Below, piece after piece: positions 35,900 through 43,371 of a DNA stretch of 64,000 nt (positions are counted from its first letter, which is position 1; each line of letters begins with the position of its first letter). A program made the translations under genes and the position numbers. The notes under the pieces were generated by a model. That model searched no databases. It saw nothing but the letters and a program-made list of their open reading frames with translations, and had not been told where the DNA came from. Source of the stretch: Fictibacillus fluitans (GTDB lineage Bacteria; Bacillota; Bacilli; Bacillales; Fictibacillaceae); the NCBI RefSeq assembly GCF_030418125.1, contig NZ_JAUHTR010000006.1, positions 62,001 through 126,000 on the forward strand. The letters run 5' to 3'.

Positions 35900-37038
35900 T
35901 CGTTTTCACCTCCTTTAAGCGCTTCAGAGCTTTCTTGATAGTTTTTGGTAATGAAGTACTTGTCCAGCAATGGATCATCCACCCTTTCAAAGCCTGCCTC
36001 TTCGCGCAAGTCATTGCTGCTGAACCCTCCAGAAGAAATCAACTTATCGAATGCAACCGCGATCTCAAAAATATTGACATAGGATGCCGGTCTTATTTGA
36101 AGTTTGCGGCCGGCAAGGAAGTCATCTCTTTCAATCACCTTCGCATTCAGTTCATCCGTCAGGTGGTTCAGGATCGGTTTGATGCAGAAGTTCATATAAC
36201 TGGTAGTTACCTTGTCTATGTCCGTTGTATCTCCGCGAATCATAGCCAGCGGGATGCCCAAAGCCCGGGCCACATGGTCCATGAATCCTCCTGTGACCTT
36301 ATTGACCTCATCCACACTCTGCAGCTGGGTTGTGTTTGTCATTTCGTTATACTTATAACCCTTTTGCTGAGGAATAATGGCCACCGGCTTATCAGAAAAA
36401 GCCTGGTAAAGCTTATCAATGTAAGTTTGGATTTTTTGCTGCTTCTCTTCGTTCAGTTCTGTGATGGCTTCAATGTCCACCACGCCCCTGATTTGATTCT
36501 TCCGTTTTTGGAACTCCAAGATTCTTCCGAACAGTTCACCGTAATCAGTGAAAAGACTGTCTATCAGTTTTGTCAGGTTCTCATTCGCATACTGTAAGTA
36601 AATGACTTCAGAGTTTTGGAAGGAGCGTGTAAATTTAAAGCCCTTCACCTCTACCTCTTTGAAGACATCATCCACCATCGCAAACCCGACCCGAACAAAG
36701 GAATCAGCAATTAACATTTGTTTGTCATCCGTTACGATGATCAAGCATTCATTGTTATTGATTAACTTATGAGTGACCGTTTGCCAGAAATAGCTTGCTG
36801 TTGTGTTAACGTTTGGCCGCAAGTTCAAAGAGTAATACAGATCATCCTTGAGGATTTTTTTCTTGTCATCTTTCACATAAAAATGCGATTGACTGATGGT
36901 CCTTGCAATCATCCCAGTACAGACTTGAAGAGCCAGTTGCTTTAAGTGGATCCGCTTGCTGGTGTCCTGGATCAATTCAAAATCAAACATAAAATCAATC
37001 TCTTTGTTTTTGCCTAAGATATAGCTGATCAGTCCCAA
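35896..37038 (-). CDS. Portal protein (HK97 family)
   Basis: This 380-residue protein forms the DNA entry ring of the head. Motifs include QLALQVCTGMIARTISQSHFY near the N-terminus, LNLRPNVNTTASYFWQ (about 70-85), and a clip/stem region with ARALGIPLAMIRGDTTDIDK (about 261-280). It lies between terminase and protease genes. Confidence 0.92.
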   Translation of the reverse strand: MGLISYILGKNKEIDFMFDFELIQDTSKRIHLKQLALQVCTGMIARTISQSHFYVKDDKKKILKDDLYYSLNLRPNVNTTASYFWQTVTHKLINNNECLIIVTDDKQMLIADSFVRVGFAMVDDVFKEVEVKGFKFTRSFQNSEVIYLQYANENLTKLIDSLFTDYGELFGRILEFQKRKNQIRGVVDIEAITELNEEKQQKIQTYIDKLYQAFSDKPVAIIPQQKGYKYNEMTNTTQLQSVDEVNKVTGGFMDHVARALGIPLAMIRGDTTDIDKVTTSYMNFCIKPILNHLTDELNAKVIERDDFLAGRKLQIRPASYVNIFEIAVAFDKLISSGGFSSNDLREEAGFERVDDPLLDKYFITKNYQESSEALKGGENE

Positions 37039-37059
37039 TATCTCACCCCCTTTCCGCTG

Positions 37060-38703
37060 CTAAAATGCGATGCTATCCAGGAAGAAGTCAGCATCATCAA
37101 CAAGAATCTCATCCGCTTTGAACAGGGAATGAATAAAGGCTTGGAATCCGTCTGTCTTTCTTCTGAACTCATCTTTTTTCAGGTACTCTTTGTTTCCGTC
37201 TTTTTTGGTCTTCACCAAAACATTATTGACGTACCATCTCATAAGCGGGTTATCATCAAAGATCACTTTGTGCTTGGCAAACATGGTTTCTACCTTTGGC
37301 GCAAGCAGGGAATGGATGGCCCGGGGATTCCTGACAAACTCCAGCTCAAAGCCTTCCGCTTCCAGCGCGGTTCTTACCAGGTCCAGCCTGAAGGTATCAG
37401 CAACAATCTTTGTCAGGCCGTATTGTTCCCGCATCTCTACAAACCAGTTAACAATATTTTTCACATCAATGACCGGCTCATCAACGATGGTAAGAAGTCC
37501 TTGATGCTCCCATTCTTTCAATTTCGGTGTGATCTTCAATTTGACGGAATCCAAAAAGCCTTGCCTTACAAAAGAATGAGTCTTCCAGACATATTCATCA
37601 CCGACTTTGAACAAAAGGCCCACTGCAGCAAAGTCCTTGATGCTGGCAAAGTCCAGGCCGCCCACGCACACCCTATGTTTTAAATCCGGGAATGGCCGGT
37701 TGGTTGCAAGAATGTCCTTCCAGCTGGCCACACTCTTTCCAAGATCCACTTCAGGCAAGTTCATCCGTTTGGTCATGAACTCCTCGCGGTTGGTTGGGTT
37801 GTTCTCCAGCTGCCGATATTGAGCAAGGACTTTTTTATACAAAGACTGTTTTGCGTACAGGCTCATAGGCTTGCTAAACATCGGGTTGGCTTTTTCCCAG
37901 TTGCTTTGATCATCCACTTCCTTGGCATCATCCAATTTGCAGATGAAAGGGAAGAGCGGATCATTCAGGTCTTTTCCTTCCAGAATGTTCATGGAGCGCT
38001 CAACCAGCTTGTCAAAGAATCCTTCCCGGACATAGCCGTTTGTTCCAATAAAAAATTCCCTAGCATTCGGCACTTTTCCAAGTCCGCTAGAGAATACATT
38101 GACTATATTGGATGTTTCATATCTGTGGATTTCATCGTAAATGACACAACCATCCCGCAAACCATCTTTTGAATCCGCGTTTGAAGTGTGGTATTGAATA
38201 ATGGATCTTGTATCGATGCCCTGAATCTCAACCTTTGTTTTGTGGAAAGAGTCTTCCAGGGTTTCTTTGCCTTCAATGGTGTCATAGATTTCAGTGAAGG
38301 ACATTTTTGCCTGCTTTTCTGTGTTGGCCACAATGGACACGTTGTATCTCTGGATGCCATGCAGCGGGCTGATGAAGAAGTGAGCCAGGGCAGAAATCAA
38401 TCCATTCTTACCGGCTCCGCGCCCCATCGTAAAAAAGAACTGTTCATAAAAAACGGAATCATCTTCTTTGTAGAACAAGAAGACAAAACAGATGATGAAC
38501 TTCTGGAAAGGCTGAAGGGGGAAGTACCATTTTTCAGCAAACCTGATGAAGTTCTCAATTAGTTCCTCATCAAAATAAAGATCATCCCGCGTCAGAATAT
38601 GTTTCTCTAAATAACGGATTAGAAGCTTCCGCTCTTTATTGAACTTGATCTTTTTCGATTTATATAACTGAATATATTCATCAACGTAATGAACTGATTT
38701 CAT
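37060..38703 (-). CDS. terL: Terminase large subunit
   Basis: This 547-residue packaging motor and nuclease has Walker A FTMGRGAGKNGLISALA (about residues 86-102), Walker B GCVIYDEIH (about 184-192) and a RuvC-like nuclease start VGGLDFASIKDFAAVG (about 349-364). It belongs to the HK97-like cos-type group. Its start overlaps the small-subunit stop by four bases. Confidence 0.95.
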   Translation of the reverse strand: MKSVHYVDEYIQLYKSKKIKFNKERKLLIRYLEKHILTRDDLYFDEELIENFIRFAEKWYFPLQPFQKFIICFVFLFYKEDDSVFYEQFFFTMGRGAGKNGLISALAHFFISPLHGIQRYNVSIVANTEKQAKMSFTEIYDTIEGKETLEDSFHKTKVEIQGIDTRSIIQYHTSNADSKDGLRDGCVIYDEIHRYETSNIVNVFSSGLGKVPNAREFFIGTNGYVREGFFDKLVERSMNILEGKDLNDPLFPFICKLDDAKEVDDQSNWEKANPMFSKPMSLYAKQSLYKKVLAQYRQLENNPTNREEFMTKRMNLPEVDLGKSVASWKDILATNRPFPDLKHRVCVGGLDFASIKDFAAVGLLFKVGDEYVWKTHSFVRQGFLDSVKLKITPKLKEWEHQGLLTIVDEPVIDVKNIVNWFVEMREQYGLTKIVADTFRLDLVRTALEAEGFELEFVRNPRAIHSLLAPKVETMFAKHKVIFDDNPLMRWYVNNVLVKTKKDGNKEYLKKDEFRRKTDGFQAFIHSLFKADEILVDDADFFLDSIAF

Positions 38704-39020
38704 ATAAGATCACTCACATCACGTTTCTTTGTTTTCGGTTTTTCTTCATCCTTGTTTTTATTCCAGCCAAAGGACTTTTCTAAATTCAGCAGGGAAGCAC
38801 TGATCTTGTTGCGCTCACCGATAAGAGGGTTGGCCTTCGTGAATTTTTGCGATCCGTTTATTGTTTCAACATAGCTGCCTTCTTTATTGATGACCTTATT
38901 TATTTTCCGAAAGGCTTTGACTAGTTCAATGTACCGCTCAACCTTTTCGACCTGGACAAAATCAGTGGTATCGATCCGATCCATGAGCTGCTGTTTCAAT
39001 TGAGTTATATTAACCGCCAC
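38700..39020 (-). CDS. terS: Terminase small subunit (P27 family)
   Basis: This helical protein of about 106 residues with INKVINKEGSYVETINGSQKFT resembles P27-type small terminase subunits that choose phage DNA. I favour the GTG at 39020, eight bases after AAGGGGGG; a GTG at 39029 is possible. It directly precedes terL. Confidence 0.85.
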   Translation of the reverse strand: MAVNITQLKQQLMDRIDTTDFVQVEKVERYIELVKAFRKINKVINKEGSYVETINGSQKFTKANPLIGERNKISASLLNLEKSFGWNKNKDEEKPKTKKRDVSDLI

Positions 39021-39029
39021 GCTCTCCAC

Positions 39030-39234
39030 CCCCCTTATATGAGTTTTTTAAGGCTCTGACTTTGGAAAAACGACCCCTGCCCCGGTCCCCAGCAAAAATA
39101 TTATTGTCGAATCCTGGGAGGGGGGGTATTCTCAATTTATTTTCCTTCCGAATACTTTTGTATTCAGATGCATTGTTGATTGTTTTTTCTCCTTTTTTAT
39201 AAAGGAAAAATAAACTCAGAATTGATTCTGTTTG
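39030..39234. other. Non-coding region between HNH and terS, candidate cos site
   Basis: This 205-bp gap lies between HNH nuclease and small terminase, where cos sites sit in HK97-like phages. It contains an unusual GC-rich block (39069-39088: GACCCCTGCCCCGGTCCCCA) and a run of eight G at 39119-39126 in otherwise AT-rich DNA. A hairpin CAGAATCAATTCTG followed by TTTATTTTT on the minus strand (about 39205-39232) may end the HNH transcript. The exact cut cannot be read from sequence. Confidence 0.45.
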
Positions 39235-39570
39235 TCACCATCGTTCGTCATCCCAGATGATAGGTTGTTTGTCCTTCCCGAATCCCTTCTCTGGATGCTG
39301 CTTGTTGTGACAGCCTAAGCATAAGGTTTCAAGGTTCTCTATCTCGAGAGCAAGTTCAGGATGGTTCTCAATCTCTCTGATATGGTGAACGTTCAGCTCC
39401 ACACTCTTCTTCTGTCCTTCAACCTTGATGGAATCCACATGGACTTTACCTTCACGCTTGCACTGTTGACATTCATAGTGGTCCCGCTCTAATGCCATGA
39501 GCCTTAGCTTCTCCCATGCTGAAGACTTGTAAAAGGTTCTCTTCTGTTCCTTGCTTCTGTACTCAGGCAT
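39235..39570 (-). CDS. HNH endonuclease (packaging-associated)
   Basis: This nuclease of about 111 residues has the ECQQCKREG zinc pair, LNVHHIREIENHPEL and LETLCLGCHNKQHP, the full HNH fold. In cos phages of the HK97 type such an HNH protein next to terminase is required for cos cleavage. The ATG at 39570 overlaps the stop of the tiny zinc-ribbon gene as TGATG. Confidence 0.93.
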   Translation of the reverse strand: MPEYRSKEQKRTFYKSSAWEKLRLMALERDHYECQQCKREGKVHVDSIKVEGQKKSVELNVHHIREIENHPELALEIENLETLCLGCHNKQHPEKGFGKDKQPIIWDDERW

Positions 39571-39650
39571 CACTTACACCTCGGACATTCCTTTGCATTG
39601 TAGTTATACTCCTGATTGCATTTAGGACAGCGCTTATTAATCGGCCTCAT
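39570..39650 (-). CDS. 26-residue zinc-ribbon microprotein
   Basis: A short frame encodes MRPINKRCPKCNQEYNYNAK followed by ECPRCK, with two CxxC pairs 13 residues apart, a minimal zinc ribbon. Its TGA overlaps the HNH ATG, and its start lies inside the 3' end of the upstream gene. Both overlaps favour a real coupled gene. Its function is unknown; it could bind DNA near cos or assist HNH. Confidence 0.7.
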   Translation of the reverse strand: MRPINKRCPKCNQEYNYNAKECPRCK

Positions 39651-39900
39651 GATTAATTCCTGAAATAAACATTTCTGTAGGTCTTCTGATCCATCGCTTC
39701 AATTCATTCAGTGATGTTTTATTCAAGAACTCTTTTGAGAAGTAATGTGGATCCGTTCCATTTGTTGTGTAGTAAACAAACTGTGGATGATCCTGAAGAG
39801 CTGCATCTTCATCAATCATTTCTTTTGTGATTGGTAAAAGCTTTAATTCCTTGACCTTATCTTCCAATGTTAAAAGGGTTTCATCACATGAAAGTTTCAT
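39637..39900 (-). CDS. Phage protein of unknown function upstream of the packaging genes
   Basis: This 87-residue protein starts MKLSCDETLLTLEDKVKELK, with a Trp-rich helix LKRWIRRPTEMF near the end. A strong GAGGAGG ribosome-binding site precedes it. It is the first gene after the repeat array and so opens the putative late packaging operon. Confidence 0.75.
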   Translation of the reverse strand: MKLSCDETLLTLEDKVKELKLLPITKEMIDEDAALQDHPQFVYYTTNGTDPHYFSKEFLNKTSLNELKRWIRRPTEMFISGINHEAD

Positions 39901-39930
39901 GTTCTTTCCTCCTCTTTTCTTTTTAAATAC

Positions 39931-39966
39931 CTTTACCTTTACCTTTACCTTTACCTTTACCTTTAG
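39931..39966. repeat. Hexanucleotide tandem repeat (CTTTAC)5 + CTTTAG
   Basis: Six head-to-tail hexamers; on the minus strand they read GGTAAAG. They lie in the leader between the palindrome array and the GAGGAGG of the gene at 39900. Each unit carries an AAAGG-like element. Copy number could vary by slippage. Confidence 0.9.
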
Positions 39967-39969
39967 GGA

Positions 39970-40219
39970 TTAATGTCAACATTAACCCCCACTCAAAGGG
40001 AGTTAATGCAACATTAACTACGCTTGAACGGTCATTAATGCAACATTAACTCTAAAATGATATAAAAGAAGCTCTTCTTCAAAGACGAAAAAGAGCGGGA
40101 AAATGAGTGGTTATTTCATTAATGTTGACATAAACCCCCGCTGAACGGGACAAAAGTACGCTTGAACGGTCATTAGTGTGACATTAACTATGCTTCAAAG
40201 GACATTAATGCAACATTAA
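39970..40219. repeat. Array of six phased inverted repeats, TTAATG-N3/4-CATTAA
   Basis: Sites are at 39970-39985, 40003-40017, 40035-40049, 40119-40134 (imperfect), 40173-40187 and 40205-40219. Three are identical, TTAATGCAACATTAA. Adjacent sites are 33, 32, 84, 54 and 32 bp apart, so paired sites lie on one helix face. The DNA between them also repeats (CTTGAACGGTC and variants). No gene is here. It looks like an operator or nucleoprotein array upstream of the packaging genes. Confidence 0.85.
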
Positions 40220-40253
40220 CTCTTTCAATAAAAAAAGCACCCTCAAAGGATGC

Positions 40254-40802
40254 TTAAATCTTCTTTAATTTCTCATATTCTTTTTCTAATGAATCTACAA
40301 TTTTAGCCATTTCGTCCTGTAGCCGATTAGTCTTTTCAAACCATTCATCCATTTTACCTTTTGCTTGATAAGAGAAGTAATCATCTATAAGTGTGAAATA
40401 CTTATTAACAATTCGATAAGCCTCTGGACTTACAGAAGTGGATAATTCAGTTGTTCTATCTTCATATTCATCATAAAAATTTTGTACTTTTATTACTAAA
40501 TCATCATCGGAACCTTTTGACATTGATAATCCTCCACCAAAACAAAGCACTTTATAAACTTTCCAAGCGTTAACTATATCTTTCGGCAACCTGTCATACC
40601 GATCTTTTTTAGCTTGGTTGTCTAAAGTCCATTTAACCCCCAATAAAGTAAACGCTCCAGCAAGCAAACTTGATAATGAAGTGATAACTCCAATCCAAAC
40701 ATCCTGATCAAAATGAAATATCTTATTAAAGAGAAAGAGCAGAAAAACCAAATTAACAATAATTAAAAAGAGTAATTGCGTCCAATCCTTAATATCTTTC
40801 AT
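40254..40802 (-). CDS. Two-helix membrane protein with a cytosolic helical domain (cargo module, gene B)
   Basis: This protein of about 182 residues has transmembrane helices at about 9-28 and 36-57 and a long charged helical C-terminus ending EKEYEKLKKI. It has no known family. It is visibly more AT-rich than the structural genes. Its start overlaps the stop of the upstream membrane gene (40804-40806). The pair sits between early and late modules, a usual place for cargo genes such as exclusion or defence factors. Function is not known. Confidence 0.75.
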   Translation of the reverse strand: MKDIKDWTQLLFLIIVNLVFLLFLFNKIFHFDQDVWIGVITSLSSLLAGAFTLLGVKWTLDNQAKKDRYDRLPKDIVNAWKVYKVLCFGGGLSMSKGSDDDLVIKVQNFYDEYEDRTTELSTSVSPEAYRIVNKYFTLIDDYFSYQAKGKMDEWFEKTNRLQDEMAKIVDSLEKEYEKLKKI

Positions 40803-40803
40803 A

Positions 40804-41436
40804 TTACTCCAAGCCATCCCCGTTAACTAACGTAACAGATGGTTTGGTGACATGATTACACCTGTCATCTTTTTCTTTTTGTTTTATGATCTCTTTTTCA
40901 AGATCCAATTGCGGTTTAATGACATTTAGTAAATCATCATATTTTTTTTGAGTCTTTTCATATTCCTCTTTATAAAAAGCTAAGTTTTTTAAAATGATTT
41001 TTACATTTTGATTTGTTTTTGATTCTCCTCTTGATTTAATTAACAAAGCTATTAAAACGCCTCCAATAGAATAAATAGCAGCAGAATTATTAAAATTTTC
41101 AACTATCATGAGTTCTTTTTCATTAAGTGGTATGACAGGAATGAAAATAAAAAAGCCAAAACCTGCAAAATAAAATAATGCGGAAATATTTTTAAGATAA
41201 ATATCCATAAATTTGTTAAACCTTTGAAACTTTTGTTCCACTATAAAAACTGAATTTATAAGACGGTGAGTCGCATCATCAATGTTCGTTATCTCAGCCA
41301 TCGTAAAACAAAAACCCATTAAAGACACTGCGGCAATATAATTAGGATCCAATTGTACTAGCTTGAAAAAGGTAAATAGTCCTAAAATAATAAACCACCA
41401 TGCAAAAGAAAATATAAATCTATCGTTACTTTTCAT
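40804..41436 (-). CDS. Four-helix membrane protein with a coiled-coil tail (cargo module, gene A)
   Basis: This 210-residue protein has hydrophobic helices at about 8-26, 32-48, 84-104 and 118-136, followed by a cytosolic coiled coil (about 140-195). It is AT-rich, has no recognisable family and is coupled to gene B. The topology is reminiscent of membrane-anchored effectors in abortive-infection or superinfection-exclusion pairs, but this is inference only. Confidence 0.75.
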   Translation of the reverse strand: MKSNDRFIFSFAWWFIILGLFTFFKLVQLDPNYIAAVSLMGFCFTMAEITNIDDATHRLINSVFIVEQKFQRFNKFMDIYLKNISALFYFAGFGFFIFIPVIPLNEKELMIVENFNNSAAIYSIGGVLIALLIKSRGESKTNQNVKIILKNLAFYKEEYEKTQKKYDDLLNVIKPQLDLEKEIIKQKEKDDRCNHVTKPSVTLVNGDGLE

Positions 41437-41490
41437 AAAAAAAATCTCCCCTCCGACAACATAATTCGCCAGAAGGAAACAAATTCCTTT

Positions 41491-41670
41491 TTACTTCTTC
41501 CGGATAGCTCCGTTCACTCTTTTATAAGTGTCGCGGTTAACTCCCATCAAGTCCTTTAAATCCCGCTCACTGAACCCCTTGTTTTTCTTTTTACGCTTCT
41601 TTTTATCCGGACGTTTGATGTTATTCAACTTTCTTTTCTGTTCAGCAGACAGCCGGTCATAGAGCTTCAT
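41491..41670 (-). CDS. Small basic helix-turn-helix-like phage protein
   Basis: This 59-residue protein starts MKLYDRLSAEQKRKLNN, with a poly-Lys stretch KKKRKKKNKG followed by ERDLKDLMGVNRDTYKRV, which resembles a helix-turn-helix. It is likely a nucleic acid-binding protein. The start at 41670 is chosen over the ATG at 41679. Confidence 0.65.
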   Translation of the reverse strand: MKLYDRLSAEQKRKLNNIKRPDKKKRKKKNKGFSERDLKDLMGVNRDTYKRVNGAIRKK

Positions 41671-41694
41671 GGTAATCAACCCCGATCCTAGACA

Positions 41695-41736
41695 TAAAAA
41701 AATAGAGCCTCACCAGCGCCAGCAAATGAGGACTCT
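41695..41736 (-). terminator. Terminator-like hairpin
   Basis: On the minus strand AGAGTCCTCA pairs with TGAGGCTCT around a 14-nt loop, followed by ATTTTTTT. It lies 25 bases upstream of the gene at 41670, so that gene would need its own promoter or read-through. Confidence 0.7.
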
Positions 41737-41897
41737 CAAAGATAAAGCAACTTAACTACGTTGTAGGTTTACACAATCAACGGCTGATCCAAGTTCTGTT
41801 TGAATCAATTGTTGATAATATAAATTTAACAGGGTTTCGACCAAATAAATTAAAGCTTATTGAAAAAATAAATAAAACAATTCGAAAAGATGTTTAA
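41730..41897 (+). other. Open frame on the plus strand without a normal start, possible gene remnant
   Basis: Fifty-five codons stay open with protein-like composition (VLFESIVDNINLTGFRPNKL...). No ATG, GTG or TTG is in frame, and it runs against the surrounding operon. It lies between two minus-strand terminators. It may be a remnant, or chance. Apart from this and the hairpins I see nothing in 41680-42052. Confidence 0.25.
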
Positions 41898-41907
41898 ACA
41901 GAAATGA

Positions 41908-41940
41908 AATAAAAAAGCACCTTGATAGGTGCTTTCTCCT
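41908..41940 (-). terminator. Terminator after the ArpU-like gene cluster
   Basis: The minus strand reads AAAGCACC TATCAA GGTGCTTT followed by TTTATTTC. It ends the block from about 55.0 kb down to 42.05 kb and separates early genes from cargo and late genes. Confidence 0.85.
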
Positions 41941-42052
41941 TGTTTGTTGGACGTTTAATCAGTTGTGAGTTAATTATCGCGCCGTAAACAAGTACGATAT
42001 TCATGCTGGGTAAAAGCTTACTGGATGGATATTGACCTCATTCCCCTATGGT

Positions 42053-42214
42053 TTAACCCTGTTTCACATCTTCTTTCATGTTCTTCCCTTCCTCCCTGGC
42101 ATGATCCACAATCTCAAGGATCTGCTGAGGAGAAAGGACGATATTCTTTTTGCTTTTCTTCACTTGATCAACAAAGGTTTTGTAATGTCCAGCGCCCTGG
42201 AAGTATGGTTTCAT
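42053..42214 (-). CDS. 53-residue phage protein after the late regulator
   Basis: The frame starts MKPYFQGAGHYKTFVDQVKK and ends in KEDVKQG. It has an ATG six bases after the ArpU-like stop and AAAGGGG upstream. It is helical and lysine-rich, with a coding-like composition. Unknown function; likely real because it fills the gap in the same strand and order. Confidence 0.7.
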   Translation of the reverse strand: MKPYFQGAGHYKTFVDQVKKSKKNIVLSPQQILEIVDHAREEGKNMKEDVKQG

Positions 42215-42219
42215 TTCTT

Positions 42220-42693
42220 TTATATCCCCTTTGTAGTAGCAATATTTAAATTCAAAGCCAGCCTATAAAAAGCTTTCCAGCGGATCTTTGCATAAGTAGG
42301 ATGGCTGATAGGCGGCTGGAACTTGTGACAGTACACATTAAAATCAGTTAAGTATTCCGCTTCTGGACACATGTATCTTTCTTTGATAAGAAACTGTTCC
42401 ATCTTAGGCAGCCGGTTTACGGCCCTTTCCATCCGATCAATAAACCTTTTTCGCTCCTGCTGCTCATTCACATTATAAATGGCAATATCCCCGGTCTGAT
42501 CGCTGGTTTCATTGGTTGGGCCATGATTGCGGACTTCGCTGCTGGCTGTGATAGAAGCTTCCCTTTCTTCAAACAGTACGTATTTATAAAGCCTGTACCT
42601 TTCAAGAGCGGATTCAACTGCCGCCTGGGTTGCCGCCCTATCCAGTTCAGGAAGTTCAAAAGACATTTGTTTCATCCTCTCCAGCTGCTCCAT
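42220..42693 (-). CDS. ArpU-family late transcriptional regulator
   Basis: This protein of about 157 residues starts MEQLERMKQMSFELPELDRAA. The C-terminal part (RLPKMEQFLIKERYM... YAKIRWKAFYRLALNL) is like the sigma-70 region 4-type helix-turn-helix of ArpU regulators. In Firmicute phages these lie at the end of the early block and switch on packaging and lysis genes. The start at 42693 follows GGTGAGGG; an ATG at 42756 is inside the previous gene. Confidence 0.85.
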   Translation of the reverse strand: MEQLERMKQMSFELPELDRAATQAAVESALERYRLYKYVLFEEREASITASSEVRNHGPTNETSDQTGDIAIYNVNEQQERKRFIDRMERAVNRLPKMEQFLIKERYMCPEAEYLTDFNVYCHKFQPPISHPTYAKIRWKAFYRLALNLNIATTKGI

Positions 42694-42697
42694 TCCC

Positions 42698-43054
42698 TCA
42701 CCCTTTTCTTTCCGCTTGTGTGTATAGGACTTCAAGTAGGACAGCAACGGTTTCATTCAGATCCAGGACATCACTATGACGCTTGCAAACTGGTATATGA
42801 AGCTCAATTCCTTGATGGTTGTATCTCAGTTTTTTTGTGGCCGTTTCCCCGCAAGCTGGGCATTTTTTTAATCCTTTGGTTTTTGGAGTCGAGATTGCAG
42901 CGCTGATCTCCATTCCTCTATCAATCCGGTTAGTAATGCATCTGTAGGAAAGGTCAAGCTCTGCAACCCGCTCCATTTGCTCATCGGTAAGCAGCTGGCC
43001 ATTAAAGCACCAGTTTCTTTTTCTACCGGTCTTCACACCTTTTTTGCGGCCCAT
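42698..43054 (-). CDS. Phage protein with a zinc-finger motif
   Basis: This 118-residue protein starts MGRKKGVKTGRKRNWCFNGQ, with an N-terminal helix-turn-helix-like LTDEQMERVAELDLSYRCI and a treble-clef-type CPACGETATKK...CKRH. It is likely DNA-binding. The start at 43054 overlaps the end of the previous gene; GTG or TTG forms at 43066 are possible. Confidence 0.65.
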   Translation of the reverse strand: MGRKKGVKTGRKRNWCFNGQLLTDEQMERVAELDLSYRCITNRIDRGMEISAAISTPKTKGLKKCPACGETATKKLRYNHQGIELHIPVCKRHSDVLDLNETVAVLLEVLYTQAERKG

Positions 43055-43371
43055 CAGAACGGACAATCACCTTCATATTCTCTGATGGCAGCTTCCAGGT
43101 CCGCGATCCGCTTATCCTTTTCCTCAACCAGTTGCTCAAGCTTCCTCATGCGATTTCTCATGCCGGTGATGTAATTTGATTGGTCATAGTTCTCAGCCAT
43201 AGCATGATCAGCCAGCTGGTCACTGGTCCAGCTTTCCGGATTGAAAGGCTCTGGATATTTAACAGCAGCCTTTTCAAGCGTCCTCATCTTGATTTCATCC
43301 CTGTAGTCATCCGTTTCTCTGTAGAAAGGATGTTGTAATTGCTTTAAGAGTGGATCCTTTTCAGCAGCCAT
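43054..43371 (-). CDS. Phage protein of unknown function with a coiled-coil C-terminus
   Basis: This 105-residue protein starts MAAEKDPLLKQLQHPFYRET and ends with a heptad segment MRKLEQLVEEKDKRIADLEA. It overlaps both neighbours by about one codon. No family is recognised. Confidence 0.65.
   Translation of the reverse strand: MAAEKDPLLKQLQHPFYRETDDYRDEIKMRTLEKAAVKYPEPFNPESWTSDQLADHAMAENYDQSNYITGMRNRMRKLEQLVEEKDKRIADLEAAIREYEGDCPF

Noticed and set aside
39970-40219. CRISPR-like appearance of the regular repeat array
   Set aside because: The intervals between the palindromes are themselves repeated and uneven in length, and no cas genes are present.
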